From Paenibacillus amylolyticus (GTDB taxonomy: Bacteria > Bacillota > Bacilli > Paenibacillales > Paenibacillaceae), in the NCBI RefSeq assembly GCF_001570725.1, contig NZ_BCNV01000004.1:62001-126000 (forward strand): 64,000 bases of DNA, read 5' to 3'. The stretch's first letter is position 1. Each line of letters begins with the position of its first letter. Below the pieces are notes generated by a model that worked only from the letters and a program-made list of their open reading frames with translations, did no database searches and was not told where the DNA came from. Of this stretch, positions 61,449-64,000 are shown piece after piece. The position numbers and the translations under genes were made by a program.

Positions 61449-63146
61449 ATGAGAGGCAAAATGAAAGGTAATACACCCAAGACGTTTGCAATGTTGATGC
61501 TCGCAAGTGCAATGTTGGTCACAGCTGGTTGTGGGAATTCGGGAACCAAAGAGACTTCGGAGTCCAGCGGAACCGAACCGATCACTGTTACATTCTTCGG
61601 GGCGGATGCTAGTCCAACCTGGAACAAGATGCAAGATGCTGTTGGTAAAAAGATAACGGAGCAAACAGGCGTTACCATTGAAGCAGAGTATGATGTAAAC
61701 GATGGTGGTAACCAGAAGATTGCGCTTATGGCTGCCAGTGGTGACTTTCCTGATATGATCTACCCTAAAGGTAACTTATCTAAGCTTGTGGATGCAGGCG
61801 CGATGCTGGATCTCACGGATTTGATTGAGGAGCATGCTCCCAATTTGAAAAAAATCTATGGAGAACAGATGAACCGTTTGAAATACAGTCTTGAAGATCA
61901 AGCGATATATACCATTCCAACCAATATGGGTGTCGATAATGTTACGTTTGACGCTACAGGTGGATTCGAAATTCAGCAAAGAGTCTTGAAAGAGCTTGGG
62001 TACCCTGAAGTGAAAACACTTGAGGATTACGAGAACGTACTTAAAGCTTATTATGAAAAACACCCAACGATTGATGGTCAGCCAACCATTCCATTGACAT
62101 TAAATGCAGATGACTGGAAGATCATGATCACGGTAACAAACCCAGCTTTCCAGGCAACAGGCGCACCGGATGATGGTGAGTATTACATTGACCCTGAAAC
62201 GTATGAAGCTAAGCTGCACTACAAACGTCCAGAGGAAAGAGAATATTTCCGTTGGTTGAACAAAATGTATAATGAAGGCCTACTGGACAAAGATGCATTT
62301 GTTCAAAAGGATGACCAATATAAGTCCAAAATTGCCAGTGGCCGTGTCCTCGGTCTGATTGACCAAGAGTGGAATTATCAAGAAGCGGAGAACGCGCTTA
62401 AATCATCGGGCAAGGATGATGCCACATATGCTCACTTCTCCGTATCCCTTAACGACGAAATTGTGGATCATACGTTCCAACCAGCCGGATTTGACGGTTA
62501 TGGCATCGGAATCACAACTTCTGCCAAAGATCCAGTGCGTATCATCAAATTCATGGATTGGCTTGCTTCCGATGAAGGCCAAGTATTGAGAAACTGGGGT
62601 CTTGAAGGCGAACACTATAACGTTGAGGATGGTCAACGGGTTATCCCAGATGAAGTTCAAGATCGTAAAACAAATGACAACTCCAATTTCAGCAAAGAAA
62701 CAGGAATTGGGATGTATAACGTATTTAGTGCAAGATACGGTGACGGTGTAAAAGATTCTACGGATAACTACTATACAACGAACTTCCCTGAACAGATTGT
62801 AGCTGGTTACACGGCTGCAGAGAAAGAAACGCTGAAAGCTTATGGTATCACGACTTGGAAAGAGTTCTATCCAGCTGAAGAAGATCTGCCAGTCAAGGAT
62901 TGGGGCGCAGCTTATAACATGTCAGTACCTTCCGGTACAGACTATGAGGTAACTTTCCAGAAAACGCAAGATATCATCCGTAAACGGATTCCGGAAGCTG
63001 TTCTGACTACACCAGCAAACTTTGATGCAACCTATGATGCTCTACTGGCTGATTTGGACAAAGCAGGTGCAGTTGAAATGGAGAAACAATTTACGGTTTG
63101 GGTTAAGGAACGTGTCTCCCTGTGGACAGGAAAAGACGTAAAATAA
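61449..63146 (+). CDS. Extracellular sugar-binding lipoprotein, paralogue 3
   Basis: A 565-residue LipO-like lipoprotein, lipobox ending at Cys28 (VTAGC). It is nearly the same as paralogue 2 through the domain body, differing mainly in the leader peptide, the linker and scattered residues. AGGGGGAAC lies before the ATG. The pair is probably a recent tandem duplication. Since only one permease pair is present, both must feed the same channel, or one is a reserve under other regulation. Confidence 0.93.
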   Translation: MRGKMKGNTPKTFAMLMLASAMLVTAGCGNSGTKETSESSGTEPITVTFFGADASPTWNKMQDAVGKKITEQTGVTIEAEYDVNDGGNQKIALMAASGDFPDMIYPKGNLSKLVDAGAMLDLTDLIEEHAPNLKKIYGEQMNRLKYSLEDQAIYTIPTNMGVDNVTFDATGGFEIQQRVLKELGYPEVKTLEDYENVLKAYYEKHPTIDGQPTIPLTLNADDWKIMITVTNPAFQATGAPDDGEYYIDPETYEAKLHYKRPEEREYFRWLNKMYNEGLLDKDAFVQKDDQYKSKIASGRVLGLIDQEWNYQEAENALKSSGKDDATYAHFSVSLNDEIVDHTFQPAGFDGYGIGITTSAKDPVRIIKFMDWLASDEGQVLRNWGLEGEHYNVEDGQRVIPDEVQDRKTNDNSNFSKETGIGMYNVFSARYGDGVKDSTDNYYTTNFPEQIVAGYTAAEKETLKAYGITTWKEFYPAEEDLPVKDWGAAYNMSVPSGTDYEVTFQKTQDIIRKRIPEAVLTTPANFDATYDALLADLDKAGAVEMEKQFTVWVKERVSLWTGKDVK

Positions 63147-63178
63147 TATGGATTGTCTGCGGTTCATGGTTACACAAG

Positions 63179-63206
63179 GAAAGGCCCTATATAGGGCCTT
63201 TTTTTG
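63179..63206 (+). terminator. Intrinsic terminator after binding protein 3
   Basis: Stem AAAGGCCCTAT/ATAGGGCCTTT with almost no loop and a run of T. Confidence 0.92.
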
Positions 63207-63227
63207 TGGATGATGTGATGATTTGCA

Positions 63228-63289
63228 TTGACGCAAATTTTGAAATCACATATAATTTTATTATTGTAAGCACTTACCGAAAACGTTTT
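63228..63289 (+). promoter_or_regulatory. Regulated promoter of the GH95-like gene
   Basis: TTGACG (63228-63233), 17-bp spacer, TATAAT (63251-63256), cre-like TGTAAGCACTTACC (63265-63278) and AAAACGTTTT (63280-63289). Confidence 0.82.
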
Positions 63290-63334
63290 ATGTACTAAAG
63301 AATTCTATAGCTGATTTAGGAACAGGAGCTAATC

Positions 63335-64000
63335 ATGTCCCAACACAATAACCAAACTAAAATCAATCGTCTATGGTATCGAAAACCGGCAAAACGCTGG
63401 GAAGAAGCATTGCCTATCGGAAACGGCCGTCTTGGAGGCATGGTGTACGGTGGCGCAGCAGATGAACGAATTCAGCTCAATGAAGATACATTATGGTCAG
63501 GATTTCCACGAGATACGATTCAATACAGCAGTCAACGGTATTTGAAACAGACGCGTGAGTTGATTATGGATGGGCAGTATGGCGAAGCGGAGGATTTGTT
63601 GAACCGTGAAATGCTGGGTCGTGATGTGGAGGCCTATCAGCCGATGGGTCACTTTCTACTACACCATGAGGGTCTGGATGATCTTTCGTATGATGCATTT
63701 GAGCGTGAGCTTGATCTGGAGTCGGGTATTGCCACCACGGCGTATTCTTGGGAAGGAACTCGTTATGTACGTGAAGTATATTCCAGCGCTTCGGATGATC
63801 TGATGGTCTGCACATTGAAAGCTGATCAGAAGGGTGCCGTGAATGTAAGTGTTACGCTAGACAGTCCCCATCCTTATCAGGTTCAGACTTCGGGAGATGC
63901 ACTCACCATGCTCAGCCGGTGCCCAAGTCATGTGGAGTCCAATTACTTCAGGGATCACCCTGAATCCGTTATCTATGAAGAGGATCGGGGAACCGCGTAT
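63335..64000 (+). CDS. GH95-like alpha-L-fucosidase (3' end outside window)
   Basis: The first 222 residues of a large enzyme, open to the window's end. The N-terminus has the GH95 pattern LWYRKPAKRWEEALPIGNG and then RLGGMVYGG, IQLNEDTLWSGFP, a DGQYGEAEDLLNRE helix and YQPMGHFLL. There is no signal peptide, so it should act inside the cell on imported oligosaccharides. GH95 members are alpha-1,2-L-fucosidases or alpha-L-galactosidases. AGGAG lies 7 nt before the ATG. Its promoter has the same layout as those of the binding-protein genes, which supports a common pathway. Confidence 0.92.
   Translation, partial: MSQHNNQTKINRLWYRKPAKRWEEALPIGNGRLGGMVYGGAADERIQLNEDTLWSGFPRDTIQYSSQRYLKQTRELIMDGQYGEAEDLLNREMLGRDVEAYQPMGHFLLHHEGLDDLSYDAFERELDLESGIATTAYSWEGTRYVREVYSSASDDLMVCTLKADQKGAVNVSVTLDSPHPYQVQTSGDALTMLSRCPSHVESNYFRDHPESVIYEEDRGTAY

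Overview
The window looks like a chromosomal segment of a Paenibacillus-type Gram-positive bacterium. The evidence is moderate GC, strong AGGAGG-type ribosome binding sites, frequent TTG/GTG starts, YesM/YesN two-component pairs next to LplB/LplC/LipO-type sugar transporters, secreted 'stalk' (copper amine oxidase N-terminal-like) proteins, and intrinsic terminators after most transcription units. I saw no rRNA, tRNA, CRISPR, phage or intact insertion sequence. The organism call is inference from gene content.

Layout. 0-4.7 kb: a YesM/YesN-like sensor and regulator pair (the sensor is cut by the window edge) and a lipoprotein sugar-binding protein. 4.8-5.1 kb: a MITE-like repeat with perfect 19-bp terminal inverted repeats. 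5.1-8.5 kb: a small DUF gene and two adjacent genes of unknown role. 8.7-17.7 kb: secreted stalk-domain proteins around a type VII secretion accessory module (EspG-like protein, WXG/glycine-zipper putative toxin, multi-pass membrane protein, DUF4176 protein, WXG100 protein). 17.9-22.9 kb: BdbC-like thiol oxidase, YtkA-like lipoprotein, a hydrolase-MerR operon under a classic MerR-type promoter, a serine hydrolase and an M14-like deacylase. 23.0-25.6 kb: a three-gene ABC-2 exporter on the minus strand. 25.9-31.2 kb: DegV, a ycbLMNO-like sensor/ABC module and PdxK/ThiD kinase. 31.4-35.0 kb: an OmpR/sensor pair joined to pssA and a DedA gene. 35.0-41.4 kb: a repeat cluster, a possible nuclease-fold/winged-helix protein, a CPA2 antiporter with an unusual leader, DUF420, GpmA, aldo/keto reductase and thioredoxin. 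41.6-48.3 kb: UppP, TetR, a polar amino acid ABC transporter, a second copy of the structured repeat, OsmC, and a divergent TetR/MFS pair.

48.5-64 kb is a carbohydrate-uptake locus: YesM/YesN sensor and regulator, a GH2 glycosidase, LplB/LplC permeases, three tandem paralogous binding lipoproteins and the start of a GH95-like alpha-L-fucosidase. Perfect AAAACGTTTT palindromes and CcpA cre-like sites sit in its control regions. This suggests a coordinated, glucose-repressed system for a fucose- or galactose-containing glycan.

The observations most worth following are: the type VII module with a possible membrane-inserting toxin and an EspG-like partner; the two-copy intergenic element whose 15-bp stem is maintained by compensatory base changes; the antiporter leader with two tandem terminator hairpins and a long-range complementary pair; and the three-fold duplication of a binding protein beside a single permease pair.
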